DNA of 64,000 nt, taken from positions 1 to 64,000 of the forward strand of contig NZ_AULF01000022.1 in assembly GCF_000425145.1 (NCBI RefSeq), in the 5' to 3' direction. The notes beneath the pieces were generated by a model. The model searched no databases. It was not told the origin of the DNA and saw only the letters and a list, made by a program, of their open reading frames with translations. The translations under genes and the position numbers were made by a program. This document shows positions 35,951 through 44,945 of the stretch, in pieces. This DNA is from Pedobacter glucosidilyticus DSM 23534. GTDB lineage: Bacteria > Bacteroidota > Bacteroidia > Sphingobacteriales > Sphingobacteriaceae. Numbering within the stretch: the first letter of the stretch is position 1; every line of letters begins with the position of its first letter.

Positions 35951-37660
35951 TTATCTAAAGAAATTTAATTGAATTGTTTTTGTGTTTTTCTTCATGTCAC
36001 TAACAACTAAGGTAAAAGTATGTTTGCCAAAGCCCGTTCTTTCATCAAAGTTATGCCAAAGTAAACCTCTTTTATAATCATATTCCATCAAAATCCATTT
36101 TCCATTGATATAGCCTTTAAACTCCTTTATTCCAGATAGGTTATCCCCTATTTTAAAAGAAATAGCTTTTTGTAAAGATAAATTAGCATGATCAACTATA
36201 TTGATAGGCGTTACATTTGGAGCTATGCTATCAACCTTTAAATAATATTTACCGAAAGATTTTGGATAAGCTCTAATGTATCCATTTGTTAATTCGCCAC
36301 CTTGATAAATACCGTTTTCATTTACGATAACCAATTTATCTTTCATCTTATTTAATGATGAATCTACTTTTAACAAGAGTTCAAAGGCTTGGTGTAAAGG
36401 AGTTAATTTGTTATGGATAATGTGTATTGGCGACAAACTGTTACTAGTTTTAGCAGATTTTGAATATGTGAAATCAACATCATCATAAAAAGTTCCTTTT
36501 AAAAATTTAATTGCTATATCTTCTTTTATAAAGGTATTTTCTTGCTCGTGGTTAAATAGTGTCCCCCTAGCTTTATAAGGAGAAGGTAAGTTTGTATCAA
36601 TACTTTTGATTTTAAAGTTTAAAACAGCTTCGTTCCCATTAGCATCTTTTACTAAATATTTAACATCGTGGATATTATTATCCTGCAAGTAAATAATACC
36701 ATTATTGACAAGAGTTTTATGAAAACTGTTTTTACCGCCTTTACTTATAAAGCCTTTTTCTATGACTCTGCCAGATGATATTTTACTAGGATAATCTATA
36801 TAAGCGTTTACAGCTCTAGTTTGGTCAAAATAAAACTGATCTGCCTGTGTTTCATAAATTTTCTCGTTATCTAACCAAATTGTTGTACTGTAAATACCGT
36901 TTCTATTTCCAGAACCATTCATCAAGTCATGTGTTACTAAACCAAAACCAATTTTACCAGAGACATTAACTACACTTACCTTATTTAAAGTGTATTTTCC
37001 GTTTGTACCAATAGTTTGGAAATATTGTTTGGGAGTAAACTCATTAAACGGAGCATGATTGATTTTATAAATGTAAAATCCGTTTATTTGGGGTTTAACA
37101 TCATCCTGTATCTTAATGCCTAAAGCCAATGGATTAATGGTTTGTTCGGTTTTGGTGTTTCTAATTTCAAAATGTAAGTGTGGCCCAGCAGAACCACCAG
37201 TATTTCCAGACCAAGCAATAATATCTCCCTTTTTAACAGGTATTTCTATTGGGGTTAACGGAAAATCTGCTTCAAAGCTTTCTCTTAGATATTGATAGTT
37301 TTTAATTGCTAAACTTATCTTACTGTTAAACCTTTGTAAATGAGCATAAACACTGGTTAATCCGTTTGGATGATTGATGTAAACTGCATTTCCAAAACCT
37401 CCAATTTGCACTCTTAGTCTAGAAATATATCCATCAGCTACGGCATAAACCGGGTAACCTTCTCTCTGATTGGTTTTAATATCAATTCCAGAATGAAAAT
37501 GGTTTGTTCTTATTTCTCCAAAAGTTCCTGATAAAAAAAGTTTAAGATCTAAAGGGTTTAAAAAATAATTGGGTGGTATTTCTGGAAGTTTATCTTGTTG
37601 AGAAAAAGAAGAAATAGGAAATAAACAAAAAACAAATAGTGCTGCTCTAAAAAATCTCAT
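35951..37660 (-). CDS. M23-family peptidase, secreted
   Basis: A 569-residue exported protein: signal peptide (1-20, ending SFSQ), then an LytM-type metallopeptidase domain in the first 180 residues with the zinc ligands of NHFHSGIDI and HLHFEIR. The remaining 380 residues are a beta-rich C-terminal part with Ig-like wording and no catalytic motif. LytM enzymes cut peptide cross-links in the cell wall or act as regulators of other hydrolases. The large C-terminal extension is common in Bacteroidota versions. Confidence 0.9.
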   Translation of the reverse strand: MRFFRAALFVFCLFPISSFSQQDKLPEIPPNYFLNPLDLKLFLSGTFGEIRTNHFHSGIDIKTNQREGYPVYAVADGYISRLRVQIGGFGNAVYINHPNGLTSVYAHLQRFNSKISLAIKNYQYLRESFEADFPLTPIEIPVKKGDIIAWSGNTGGSAGPHLHFEIRNTKTEQTINPLALGIKIQDDVKPQINGFYIYKINHAPFNEFTPKQYFQTIGTNGKYTLNKVSVVNVSGKIGFGLVTHDLMNGSGNRNGIYSTTIWLDNEKIYETQADQFYFDQTRAVNAYIDYPSKISSGRVIEKGFISKGGKNSFHKTLVNNGIIYLQDNNIHDVKYLVKDANGNEAVLNFKIKSIDTNLPSPYKARGTLFNHEQENTFIKEDIAIKFLKGTFYDDVDFTYSKSAKTSNSLSPIHIIHNKLTPLHQAFELLLKVDSSLNKMKDKLVIVNENGIYQGGELTNGYIRAYPKSFGKYYLKVDSIAPNVTPINIVDHANLSLQKAISFKIGDNLSGIKEFKGYINGKWILMEYDYKRGLLWHNFDERTGFGKHTFTLVVSDMKKNTKTIQLNFFR

Positions 37661-37671
37661 AGAAAGTGATA

Positions 37672-38283
37672 TTATTTAACCTCGAAGTTTAAAAGCTCTT
37701 TATTTTCAATATAGCCTTTCAACCTATCCCCCATATTAATTTTACCTACGCCTGCGGGGGTTCCGGTAAAAATCAAATCGCCTTTTTTTAAAGTAAAATA
37801 CTGTGAAACAAAACAGATGATTTCATCAAAGCTGAACATCATGTGGCCGGTATTGCCTTGCTGCTTTAATTGGTCATTAACTTTTAAGGAAAAATCCAAA
37901 TTATTTAAATCTTCAAACGCATTGATAGGTAAAAACTCGCTTATTGGAGCAGAGTTATCAAAACCTTTAGCTAATACCCAAGGTAAGCCTTTGGATTTTA
38001 ACTCTGATTGTAAATCACGGGCTGTAAAATCTATACCTAACCCAATTTCTTCATAGTACTTATGGGCAAATTTTTTAGCAATGTGTTTCCCTTCTTTAGA
38101 TATTTTTAAGACCAGTTCAACCTCGTAATGAATATCTTTTGAGAAATCTGGATGATAAAATGGCTTATTACTTTTTAATAAAGCTGTATCTGGCATCATA
38201 AAAATAACAGGTTGCTCTGGCACTGCATTATTTAACTCTTTTGCATGTTCTGCGTAATTACGTCCTATAGCTATAATTTTCAT
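37672..38283 (-). CDS. Fumarylacetoacetate hydrolase-family protein (FAHD1-like)
   Basis: A 203-residue single-domain FAH protein of the short type, related to acylpyruvases and oxaloacetate decarboxylases of the FAHD1 group. The metal-binding carboxylates are visible in HYEVELVLKI and in the later GLGIDFTARDLQ, and GDLIFTGTPAGVGKI is the family C-terminal motif. It leads the operon with the M23 peptidase and bcp. Substrate is unknown. Confidence 0.9.
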   Translation of the reverse strand: MKIIAIGRNYAEHAKELNNAVPEQPVIFMMPDTALLKSNKPFYHPDFSKDIHYEVELVLKISKEGKHIAKKFAHKYYEEIGLGIDFTARDLQSELKSKGLPWVLAKGFDNSAPISEFLPINAFEDLNNLDFSLKVNDQLKQQGNTGHMMFSFDEIICFVSQYFTLKKGDLIFTGTPAGVGKINMGDRLKGYIENKELLNFEVK

Positions 38284-38304
38284 TTATAATCCAAATGTTT
38301 TTTA

Positions 38305-38340
38305 ATAAAAAAAGCCCCAATTGCTTAGCAATTGGGGCTT
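38305..38340 (-). terminator. Terminator of the small T9SS cargo gene
   Basis: AAGCCCCAATTGC (38312-38324) and GCAATTGGGGCTT (38328-38340) are a 13-bp perfect stem with a TTA loop. A T-rich run follows on the reverse strand. It separates this gene from the FAH operon downstream. Confidence 0.9.
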
Positions 38341-38356
38341 AAAGTTAAGTCTTTAT

Positions 38357-38908
38357 TTATAATACCGAGATTCTTTTAATAATAGATTCTGAGCCAGCAA
38401 CCACTCTAACAAAATACAAACCACTACTTAATTTAGTATTTAGGTTAAAAGAATTTAATTGCTCACCTGCAGCAACTTTCTGAGATAAAAGTGTAACTAC
38501 CTCATTACCTAAAACATCTAAAATCTTTACAGTTACTTGATTCTCTTTACTAAGCGTGTAAGCAATGTTGATGTGGGTAGAAATAGGGTTAGGATAAATT
38601 CTAACATTATCTATTGGTTTTTGTACTTCTACACTAGTATTTACACTTTTATTATTTTTTATTGTTAAACTTTTACCAGGTGTATTGATGGATTTTATTG
38701 CAGAGACTTTTATCATAAATAATTGAAAATCTGCGGCGATAGGAGGTAAAAAAGTTGGTCTGTTTGGCCTACTATCTTTTAACTTGATTGTGGCTTTAGT
38801 AGAATCAATAATACTTTTTATATCATTTACTACAGCAAAAGACACACTAGTGTAAAGCACAATAGTGATAGCTGTTATAAACGTTATGATGAAGTATTTA
38901 TTTTTCAT
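38357..38908 (-). CDS. Small protein with T9SS type A sorting domain
   Basis: A 183-residue protein: signal-like hydrophobic N-terminus (1-25), a short low-complexity middle of about 75 residues, and a complete C-terminal type A sorting domain from about residue 105 (VRIYPNPISTHINI, then VTVKILDVLGNEV, ending GLYFVRVVAGSE). Almost no cargo precedes the sorting signal, which is unusual; typical cargo is hundreds of residues. It would be exported by the T9SS and lose the tail at the surface. Function unknown. Confidence 0.85.
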   Translation of the reverse strand: MKNKYFIITFITAITIVLYTSVSFAVVNDIKSIIDSTKATIKLKDSRPNRPTFLPPIAADFQLFMIKVSAIKSINTPGKSLTIKNNKSVNTSVEVQKPIDNVRIYPNPISTHINIAYTLSKENQVTVKILDVLGNEVVTLLSQKVAAGEQLNSFNLNTKLSSGLYFVRVVAGSESIIKRISVL

Positions 38909-38924
38909 TGTTTATTATTCTCTT

Positions 38925-38932
38925 CAAAAATA
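38925..38932 (-). promoter_or_regulatory. -7 element (TATTTTTG) for the small T9SS cargo
   Basis: A perfect TAnnTTTG on the reverse strand, 16 bases upstream of the ATG. A possible -33 (TTG, 38950-38948) is spaced only 15 bases away, so confidence is modest. Confidence 0.45.
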
Positions 38933-39044
38933 TAAATAAAATTATAACAATAATTAAACTTCGTTAAAAAACATGATTTTTTTAACAGTATTTAACATCT
39001 ATTTATTTTTGATTTTTAACTCGTACGTAAATATGCGGTTAAGG

Positions 39045-39075
39045 TTGTGTTTGTTAAGAAGTTGAGTTACTTTTG
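39045..39075 (+). promoter_or_regulatory. Promoter of kup
   Basis: TTG (39045-39047) and TACTTTTG (39068-39075) are 20 bases apart, a good Bacteroidota match. Because it lies inside the first codons of the longest kup frame, that extension cannot be translated from this promoter. This supports the GTG start at 39098. Confidence 0.6.
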
Positions 39076-39097
39076 TTTCCGACTAATACATACAAAT

Positions 39098-41035
39098 GTG
39101 TCTGCACATAAAGATTTAAATAAATTAACCGCTGCCGGTGTTTTAATTAGCTTAGGAATAATTTATGGTGATATTGGTACTTCACCACTATATGTTTTTA
39201 AAGCTATTATAGGTGATAGAATAATAACAAAAGAGCTTATTTATGGGGGTTTAAGTTGTGTTTTTTGGACTTTAACTTTACAAACAACACTTAAATATGT
39301 AATTATTACCTTAAAAGCTGATAATAAAGGCGAGGGCGGAATTTTCTCTCTATACTCTTTGGTTAAAAGAAAAGCTAAATGGCTGGTTATACCAGCGATT
39401 ATTGGCGGTTGCGCTTTACTTGCCGATGGGATTATTACGCCTCCTATTACGGTTTCATCAGCTATAGAAGGTTTAGAAATTCTTTATCCAGGCTTACAAA
39501 CCATTCCCATTGTAATTGGTATTATAACTGGTTTATTTATTATCCAACAATTTGGAACCTCATTAGTAGGCAAAGCATTTGGGCCAATCATGTTTATTTG
39601 GTTTAGTATGATGGGCGTTCTAGGCTTAAGCTATTTGATAAAATCTCCAGATATTATTGAAGCTATCAACCCTTATTATGCTTATAATTTACTGGCTAAC
39701 TATCCGGCTGCATTAGCCATCTTGGGGGCTGTTTTTCTTTGTACTACAGGCGCAGAAGCCTTATATTCTGATTTAGGACATTGTGGTAGAAGTAATATCA
39801 GAATAAGCTGGATTTATGTTAAAAGCTGCTTAGTTTTAAATTATTTAGGCCAAGGAGTTTATTTGATGAGCTTACAAAATGAGCTATTAGATAATCGGAA
39901 TCCTTTTTATAGAATGATGCCAGATTGGTTTTTAATATTTGGTATTGCCACAGCAACTGTAGCTGCAGTTATTGCAAGTCAAGCTTTAATTTCTGGTTCT
40001 TTTACATTGATATCAGAAGCAGTGCGGTTAAATATATGGCCTAAGGTTAAAATCAATTACCCAACAGATCAAAAAGGACAACTATATGTACCAAGTATGA
40101 ATTGGTTGCTATGGTTAGGTTGTATTGTGGTTGTATTATACTTTAAAAGATCCGAACACATGGAGGCAGCTTATGGTCTTTCTATTACCATAGCAATGCT
40201 CATGACCACCATTTTATTATCAACTTATCTTAGCAAAAAGAAATATCCTATTTATGTTATTGTCTTATTTTTAGCAGTTTATATAAGTATAGAAGGAGTA
40301 TTTTTTATTGGTAACTTAGCTAAATTCTTTCATGGAGGTTGGTTTACAGTGTTACTTGGTGGGATATTATTCTCTGTCATGTGGGCATGGTACTCTGCAA
40401 GAAAGATTAAAAACAAATTTTTGAAATTTGTTGAAATAGAGCAATATTACGACATCATTAAAGAATTAAGTGAGGATGAATCGGTCCCAAAATATGCCTC
40501 TCAACTAGTTTATCTTACAAGTGCTAATTTTCCATCAGAAATTGAATCAAAAATTATCTATTCTATCCTTCAGAAAAAACCTAAAAGAGCAGATGTTTAT
40601 TGGCTTGTTCATGTTGATGTTGTAGACGAACCTTACAGATGCGAATATAAAGTTGAACATTTGGTAGATGGTAAATTAATCAGAATAGATTTTAAACTAG
40701 GCTTTAGAATAGAACAAAAAATAAGTACTCTTTTTAGAAAAGTTGTAGAAGACTTAGTTAAAAATAATGAGGTTGATATTACTAGCCATTACAAATCATT
40801 AAATAAACATAAAATAGTTGGCGATTTCAGATTTGTAGTTTTAGAAAAAACCCTTTCTAGAGCCAATAATTTATCTTTTTGGGATAAACTTATTATGGGA
40901 TACTATTTTAACCTTAAAAAGGTCAGCTTATCAGAAGAGAAAGGTTTTGGCTTAGATTTAAGTTTTGTTACGCTTGAAAAAGTTCCTTTAATGGTTACGC
41001 AAACAGAAAAGATTGATATTACAAGAATAAACTAG
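39098..41035 (+). CDS. kup: KUP-family potassium uptake transporter
   Basis: A 645-residue potassium importer from the GTG at 39098; a longer frame starts at 39047 but would overlap its promoter. The first helix GVLISLGIIYGDIGTSPLYVF is diagnostic of the KUP family. About 12 membrane helices fill the first 440 residues, followed by a cytosolic C-terminal domain of about 200. It probably runs as K+/H+ symport. It stands alone with a convergent small gene after it. Confidence 0.94.
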   Translation: MSAHKDLNKLTAAGVLISLGIIYGDIGTSPLYVFKAIIGDRIITKELIYGGLSCVFWTLTLQTTLKYVIITLKADNKGEGGIFSLYSLVKRKAKWLVIPAIIGGCALLADGIITPPITVSSAIEGLEILYPGLQTIPIVIGIITGLFIIQQFGTSLVGKAFGPIMFIWFSMMGVLGLSYLIKSPDIIEAINPYYAYNLLANYPAALAILGAVFLCTTGAEALYSDLGHCGRSNIRISWIYVKSCLVLNYLGQGVYLMSLQNELLDNRNPFYRMMPDWFLIFGIATATVAAVIASQALISGSFTLISEAVRLNIWPKVKINYPTDQKGQLYVPSMNWLLWLGCIVVVLYFKRSEHMEAAYGLSITIAMLMTTILLSTYLSKKKYPIYVIVLFLAVYISIEGVFFIGNLAKFFHGGWFTVLLGGILFSVMWAWYSARKIKNKFLKFVEIEQYYDIIKELSEDESVPKYASQLVYLTSANFPSEIESKIIYSILQKKPKRADVYWLVHVDVVDEPYRCEYKVEHLVDGKLIRIDFKLGFRIEQKISTLFRKVVEDLVKNNEVDITSHYKSLNKHKIVGDFRFVVLEKTLSRANNLSFWDKLIMGYYFNLKKVSLSEEKGFGLDLSFVTLEKVPLMVTQTEKIDITRIN

Positions 41036-41116
41036 CCATATATAATTCTAATTTATTTTGTTAAAGAGCTTTTAATTTAGCTTCTTTACATATATTCTTT
41101 TCTAGATTCTTTGTCT

Positions 41117-41263
41117 TTATCTGTTTTTTGATTTCAGTATTAGTTCAACCTCAGCTTTAGATTTCACAAAACCTTCTGGATTATTTTTTTTCCAATGGTA
41201 TTCGTTCATGAAATAATATATACCAATACAGGTAATAAAAATTAATGTTATTAAAGTTTTCAT
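41117..41263 (-). CDS. Small membrane protein candidate (48 residues)
   Basis: An ATG-initiated 48-codon frame with a stop at 41117-41119. The product starts MKTLITLIFITCIGIYYF, one hydrophobic helix of about 18 residues, followed by a hydrophilic, mixed-charge tail (NEYHWKKNNPEGFVKSK). This pattern, signal-anchor plus charged cytoplasmic or periplasmic tail, is typical of small bacterial membrane proteins. A poor -7-like TACTTTAA lies upstream. No family is recognised, and it could be a chance frame in AT-rich DNA. Confidence 0.45.
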   Translation of the reverse strand: MKTLITLIFITCIGIYYFMNEYHWKKNNPEGFVKSKAEVELILKSKNR

Positions 41264-41541
41264 CTCAAATTCATTTAAAGTAACTTTTATTCAATTTTAA
41301 GTCCCAAAATTTGAGAAGACTGAGAAGGTAATCCATAAAAAATTACAACAACTCATGAAAATAATATAAAGAACTATAAACCAACAACTTAAACTAATTT
41401 AATCTCAAACAGAAGGCTAGAAATAGGCAAATAAATACATATTGTGTAGAAAATAATCTATCACACTAATTTGACGTAGCTAAAGTGAATTTGATTATTA
41501 CTGTGTAATATTGTTGAGATTTGAGGAAATTTACAGCCTTA
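41264..41541. other. AT-rich intergenic spacer, no feature recognised
   Basis: Between the small protein and the APC permease stop there are about 280 bases of AT-rich DNA. There is no open frame of note, no terminator hairpin with a T-tract, and no convincing promoter besides scattered near matches. Confidence 0.6.
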
Positions 41542-43257
41542 CTATTCTGTTTGTATTTGATTAAGTTTACTTTTTCTTATTCCGTAGCAAAAGTAAATCA
41601 CAAGACCAATGCCTAGCCATATTAGAAATCTTAACCAATTGGTATATCCCAATTCCGTCATCAAATAACTACAACTTAAAAGCCCCAGAACAGGTATTAA
41701 AGATAGATTTTTAAGAAAAGATAATATAGCCATGGTTATAGCCAAAATCATAAATAAGTAAAAGGGAATTTGTTCTTTAATAATTTCCCAGCTTTGGTTA
41801 AAATTAAAAAGATTTAAAATTTGATTATAAAAAGCTGCACCCAGTATCATCATTAACAATGGAACAATATACTTTCCATTGATGTAAGGCATTTTAAACC
41901 TTTTTTTACTACTTGTATCTTCATCCTTTGGTAAAAGTAAAACTCCTCCGCAAACCAACACAAAAGCAAATAAAGTTCCTATACTTGTTAAATCGGTTAC
42001 TTCTGTTAAGTTCATAAATAGTGCTGGTATTGCTACAACAAGCCCTGTAACTATTGTTGAAAAAGAAGGTGTTTTAAACTTGGGATGTATTCTGGAAAAC
42101 GCTTTTGGGAGTAAACCGTCTCTACTCATGCTCATCCAAATTCTAGGTTGCCCCATTTGAAAAATTAGTAAAACACTAGCTGTGGCAATAACCGCACTAA
42201 CAGAAATGATATAACCAATCTGATTTAACCCTACTCTTTCAAAAACAAAAGCCAGAGGATCAGACACTTGTAATTCTTTATAATTAACCATTCCTGTAAG
42301 TACTAAGGCAATTAAAATGTAAAGTACTGTACAAATAATCAAAGAGTAGATCATTCCTTTGGGTAGGTCTTTTTGCGGATTTTCACATTCTTCGGCAGTG
42401 GTAGAAATAGCATCAAAACCAATATAGGCAAAGAAAACTCCAGATACACCTTTCATCATACCACTAAAGCCATTTGGCAAAAAGGGATGCCAGTTGGCAG
42501 GTGTTACATAAAAAAAACCTACCACAATAACCGCTAAAACCACAACTATTTTTAATATAACCATAGCATTAGTAGCTCTTTTAGTTTCTTTTATACCAAT
42601 ATATACCAAAAAAGTTATTAAGAATACAATCAATAAAGCAGGTATATCAGCAATAATTTTTAAGCCACCAATACTTGGGGCACTTGTCCAGGCTTGAGCA
42701 GCGTTTAAAGTATTTTCACTAAGGGTATTTAAAGAAACTCCACTCTTAATTAACATTAGTACTTCTTCATTCGCTTTAAAGGCACTTAAATAATCCATGG
42801 TAAGGTAGGCTGGGATATGAATATTAAACCCTTGTAAAAGATTAACGAAATATCCACTCCAAGAAATAGCAACTGCAATATTACCAATAGCGTACTCCAT
42901 CAATAAGTCCCACCCTATGATCCAAGCTATCAACTCTCCAAAAGAAGCGTAGGCATAAGTGTAAGCACTGCCAGAAACTGGTATCCTAGAAGCAAACTCA
43001 GCATAACAAAGTGCAGAGAATCCACAAGTTATTGCGGTTAAAACGAAAAGTATAGAAACCCCAGGACCTCCGTTATAAGAAGCTTCTCCTATAGTAGAAA
43101 ATATACCTGCACCTATTACTGCAGCTATACCCATGAAAGTGAGGTCTTTTACTTTTAAAACTTTATTTAAACCATGATGCTCACCATCATTAAAGCCTTC
43201 TTTGCTATCTTGTAGTATTTTAGCAATACTTTTCTTTCTTAGTAAATCTTTCTTCAT
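41542..43257 (-). CDS. APC-superfamily amino acid permease (CAT-like)
   Basis: A 571-residue membrane transporter with about 14 helices. The helix-1 region MGIAAVIGAGIFSTIGEAS and the SRIPVSGSAYTYAYASFGEL segment are those of cationic amino-acid permeases (CAT/YhdG group). The long N-terminal cytosolic part (about 35 residues) and C-terminal helices are normal. Substrate is probably a basic or small amino acid, though residue-level specificity cannot be read. Confidence 0.9.
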   Translation of the reverse strand: MKKDLLRKKSIAKILQDSKEGFNDGEHHGLNKVLKVKDLTFMGIAAVIGAGIFSTIGEASYNGGPGVSILFVLTAITCGFSALCYAEFASRIPVSGSAYTYAYASFGELIAWIIGWDLLMEYAIGNIAVAISWSGYFVNLLQGFNIHIPAYLTMDYLSAFKANEEVLMLIKSGVSLNTLSENTLNAAQAWTSAPSIGGLKIIADIPALLIVFLITFLVYIGIKETKRATNAMVILKIVVVLAVIVVGFFYVTPANWHPFLPNGFSGMMKGVSGVFFAYIGFDAISTTAEECENPQKDLPKGMIYSLIICTVLYILIALVLTGMVNYKELQVSDPLAFVFERVGLNQIGYIISVSAVIATASVLLIFQMGQPRIWMSMSRDGLLPKAFSRIHPKFKTPSFSTIVTGLVVAIPALFMNLTEVTDLTSIGTLFAFVLVCGGVLLLPKDEDTSSKKRFKMPYINGKYIVPLLMMILGAAFYNQILNLFNFNQSWEIIKEQIPFYLFMILAITMAILSFLKNLSLIPVLGLLSCSYLMTELGYTNWLRFLIWLGIGLVIYFCYGIRKSKLNQIQTE

Positions 43258-43416
43258 ATTGAAATCTCAACAAAATAAAGATTATTGTATCATTTACAGA
43301 AAGAAAATAAAAAAATGAGCTATAATTTTTACAAAAGCAATTAGCTCATGCGATTTTATTTGTAAAAATATTTATTTAATTACCTTGATAACTCAAAACC
43401 ATTTAGGTTAGATGCA

Positions 43417-43450
43417 TAAAACAAGCAATTAATATGAATTGCTTGTTTTA
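43417..43450 (-). terminator. Hairpin after the Dabb gene
   Basis: TAAAACAAGCAATT (43417-43430) and AATTGCTTGTTTTA (43437-43450) are a perfect 14-bp stem. The T-tract is mostly within the stem, so it is a probable rather than certain terminator. Confidence 0.6.
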
Positions 43451-43459
43451 TGATATCAA

Positions 43460-43756
43460 CTAAATAGAATCATAAATGATGACTCTTTCAAATAAAACTC
43501 TGAACTCATCTAAGAAAGCTAGATGTACTGGATGAGTTTGGTAAACATCATGCCCTGCTAAATCCTCAAATAAAGTAATTAAAGAAAAGGTGTAGGTGGT
43601 ATCAACCACTGCTCTTTCAATGGGTGCTGGTGTTCCAATAAAAATAGATTTAACGGTTTCAATTTTTTCTAAAGACTCTAATCCTTTACGAAAAGCATTT
43701 TTTTGATTTTCAGTTGTATCGGCTTTAAGCCAAAATAGTACGTGATGAGTAAGCAT
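43460..43756 (-). CDS. Dabb-domain protein (stress-responsive A/B barrel)
   Basis: A 98-residue single Dabb domain, starting MLTHHVLFWLKAD; HHVLFWL is the usual first strand and VVDTTYTFSLITLFED the conserved core. A longer frame reaches 62 codons further but runs into the Fic gene's start region and has no family similarity. These dimeric alpha-beta barrels are linked to stress in plants; bacterial functions are mostly unknown. It is divergent from the Fic gene. Confidence 0.87.
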   Translation of the reverse strand: MLTHHVLFWLKADTTENQKNAFRKGLESLEKIETVKSIFIGTPAPIERAVVDTTYTFSLITLFEDLAGHDVYQTHPVHLAFLDEFRVLFERVIIYDSI

Positions 43757-43771
43757 AAAATTTTTTTTTGC

Positions 43772-43779
43772 CAAAGATA
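43772..43779 (-). promoter_or_regulatory. -7 element (TATCTTTG) for the Dabb gene
   Basis: A perfect TAnnTTTG on the reverse strand, 15 bases upstream of the ATG. No -33 is clear. Confidence 0.5.
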
Positions 43780-43841
43780 GCATTTGAAAAAAATAATTAA
43801 TATCGTTTAAATAACTAAAAATAAATACCGATATTTGGGAT

Positions 43842-44795
43842 ATGTGGGAAATAGACTTATCATACAGAGAAGAATACGACTTAGTTTTTGAGCGGCTTAA
43901 TACCAAGTTGGAAAAACTTAAGGCTAGTAGACCTTTGCCCATAAGTGCTCTTCACAAAATTAAAGAAAGCTTAGTGCTAGAATGGACTTATAATTCTAAC
44001 TCCATAGAAGGCAATACCCTTAATTTAAGAGAAACACAATTGGTCATTCAAGAAGGGATAACTATAAAAGGAAAATCCTTAAGAGAGCATTTTGAAGCCT
44101 ATAACCATGATAAAGCTATTGATTATTTATATAACTTGGTTGATGAAAAGTATCAGTTACGAGCTATTGATATTCTTTCTTTACATGCTTTGGTATTGAA
44201 AAGCATTGAAGATGATTTTGCTGGAAGGTTAAGAAACGGTGGCGTAAGAATTTCAGGTGCTAACTTTATTCCGCCCAATGCCAATAAAGTATCAGATTTA
44301 GTTGATGAACTTATCAATTTTGTTAATTATAATCCATTAGGTTTAAATGATATTGAACTGGCTACAGTTTTCCATCATAAATTTGTTTGGATTCATCCTT
44401 TTTTTGATGGTAATGGAAGAACAGTACGTTTAGTCATGAATTTATTATTGATGCGTAAAGGTTTCCCACCTGCTATTATTCTTAAAAATGATAGAAAAAA
44501 ATATTATGAAGCCTTAAACCAAGCTAACAATGGTAATTACGGTAAACTAATCTTATTGATTACACAGGCAGTAGAGCGTACTCTTAATATTTATTTAAAT
44601 GCTATGCCAGGCGCCGATGATAACTTTATGGAAATTGCTAATTTAGTACAAGAACCCGGTTTTGATTATGGGCAAGAATACATTAGCTTACTTGCCAGAA
44701 GAGGTAAAATTGATGCTTATAAAGAAGGTAAGAACTGGCTTACTTCTAAAGAAGCAGTATTGGCATATATAGCTAATAGAAAACGAAAAAGATAG
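43842..44795 (+). CDS. Fic-family AMP-transferase, class II (self-inhibited)
   Basis: A 317-residue Fic protein. The active-site loop is HPFFDGNGRTVR (185-196), matching HPFx(D/E)GNGRxxR with the catalytic His185. An N-terminal inhibitory helix with the SxxxEG motif (S52, E56, G57) precedes it, which puts it in class II: the Glu blocks ATP in the active site until relieved. A C-terminal winged-helix-like part (GFDYGQEYISLLARRGKID, TSKEAVLAYI) may bind DNA or target protein. It probably AMPylates an unknown protein. No antitoxin gene is adjacent, as expected when the inhibitor is built in. Confidence 0.92.
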   Translation: MWEIDLSYREEYDLVFERLNTKLEKLKASRPLPISALHKIKESLVLEWTYNSNSIEGNTLNLRETQLVIQEGITIKGKSLREHFEAYNHDKAIDYLYNLVDEKYQLRAIDILSLHALVLKSIEDDFAGRLRNGGVRISGANFIPPNANKVSDLVDELINFVNYNPLGLNDIELATVFHHKFVWIHPFFDGNGRTVRLVMNLLLMRKGFPPAIILKNDRKKYYEALNQANNGNYGKLILLITQAVERTLNIYLNAMPGADDNFMEIANLVQEPGFDYGQEYISLLARRGKIDAYKEGKNWLTSKEAVLAYIANRKRKR

Positions 44796-44850
44796 TCTGT
44801 TTTATCATCTCTAAGAAAATTGATTTATCCAGAAAATAGTTTTTACAATT

Positions 44851-44884
44851 ACCCCCCTCCATTTTCATTTAAAATTGAGGGGGT
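44851..44884. terminator. Hairpin after the Fic gene
   Basis: ACCCCCCTCCATTTT (44851-44865) pairs with AAAATTGAGGGGGT (44871-44884) with one mismatch. A strong T-tract is lacking on either strand, so it may be a terminator or just a structured 3' end. Confidence 0.4.
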
Positions 44885-44945
44885 ATCATTTATAAGCTAA
44901 TAGTTTATATTTAGAACTTTTCTTAAGCTTTTGTTGAGATAACTA

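Noticed and set aside
43315-43349. Inverted repeat ATGAGCTA/TAGCTCAT as a terminator
   Set aside because: Only 8 bp with a 19-base loop and no T-tract; upstream rather than downstream of the permease gene.
43757-43942. 62-codon N-terminal extension of the Dabb protein
   Set aside because: It overlaps the divergent Fic start and its promoter element and has no similarity to the family.
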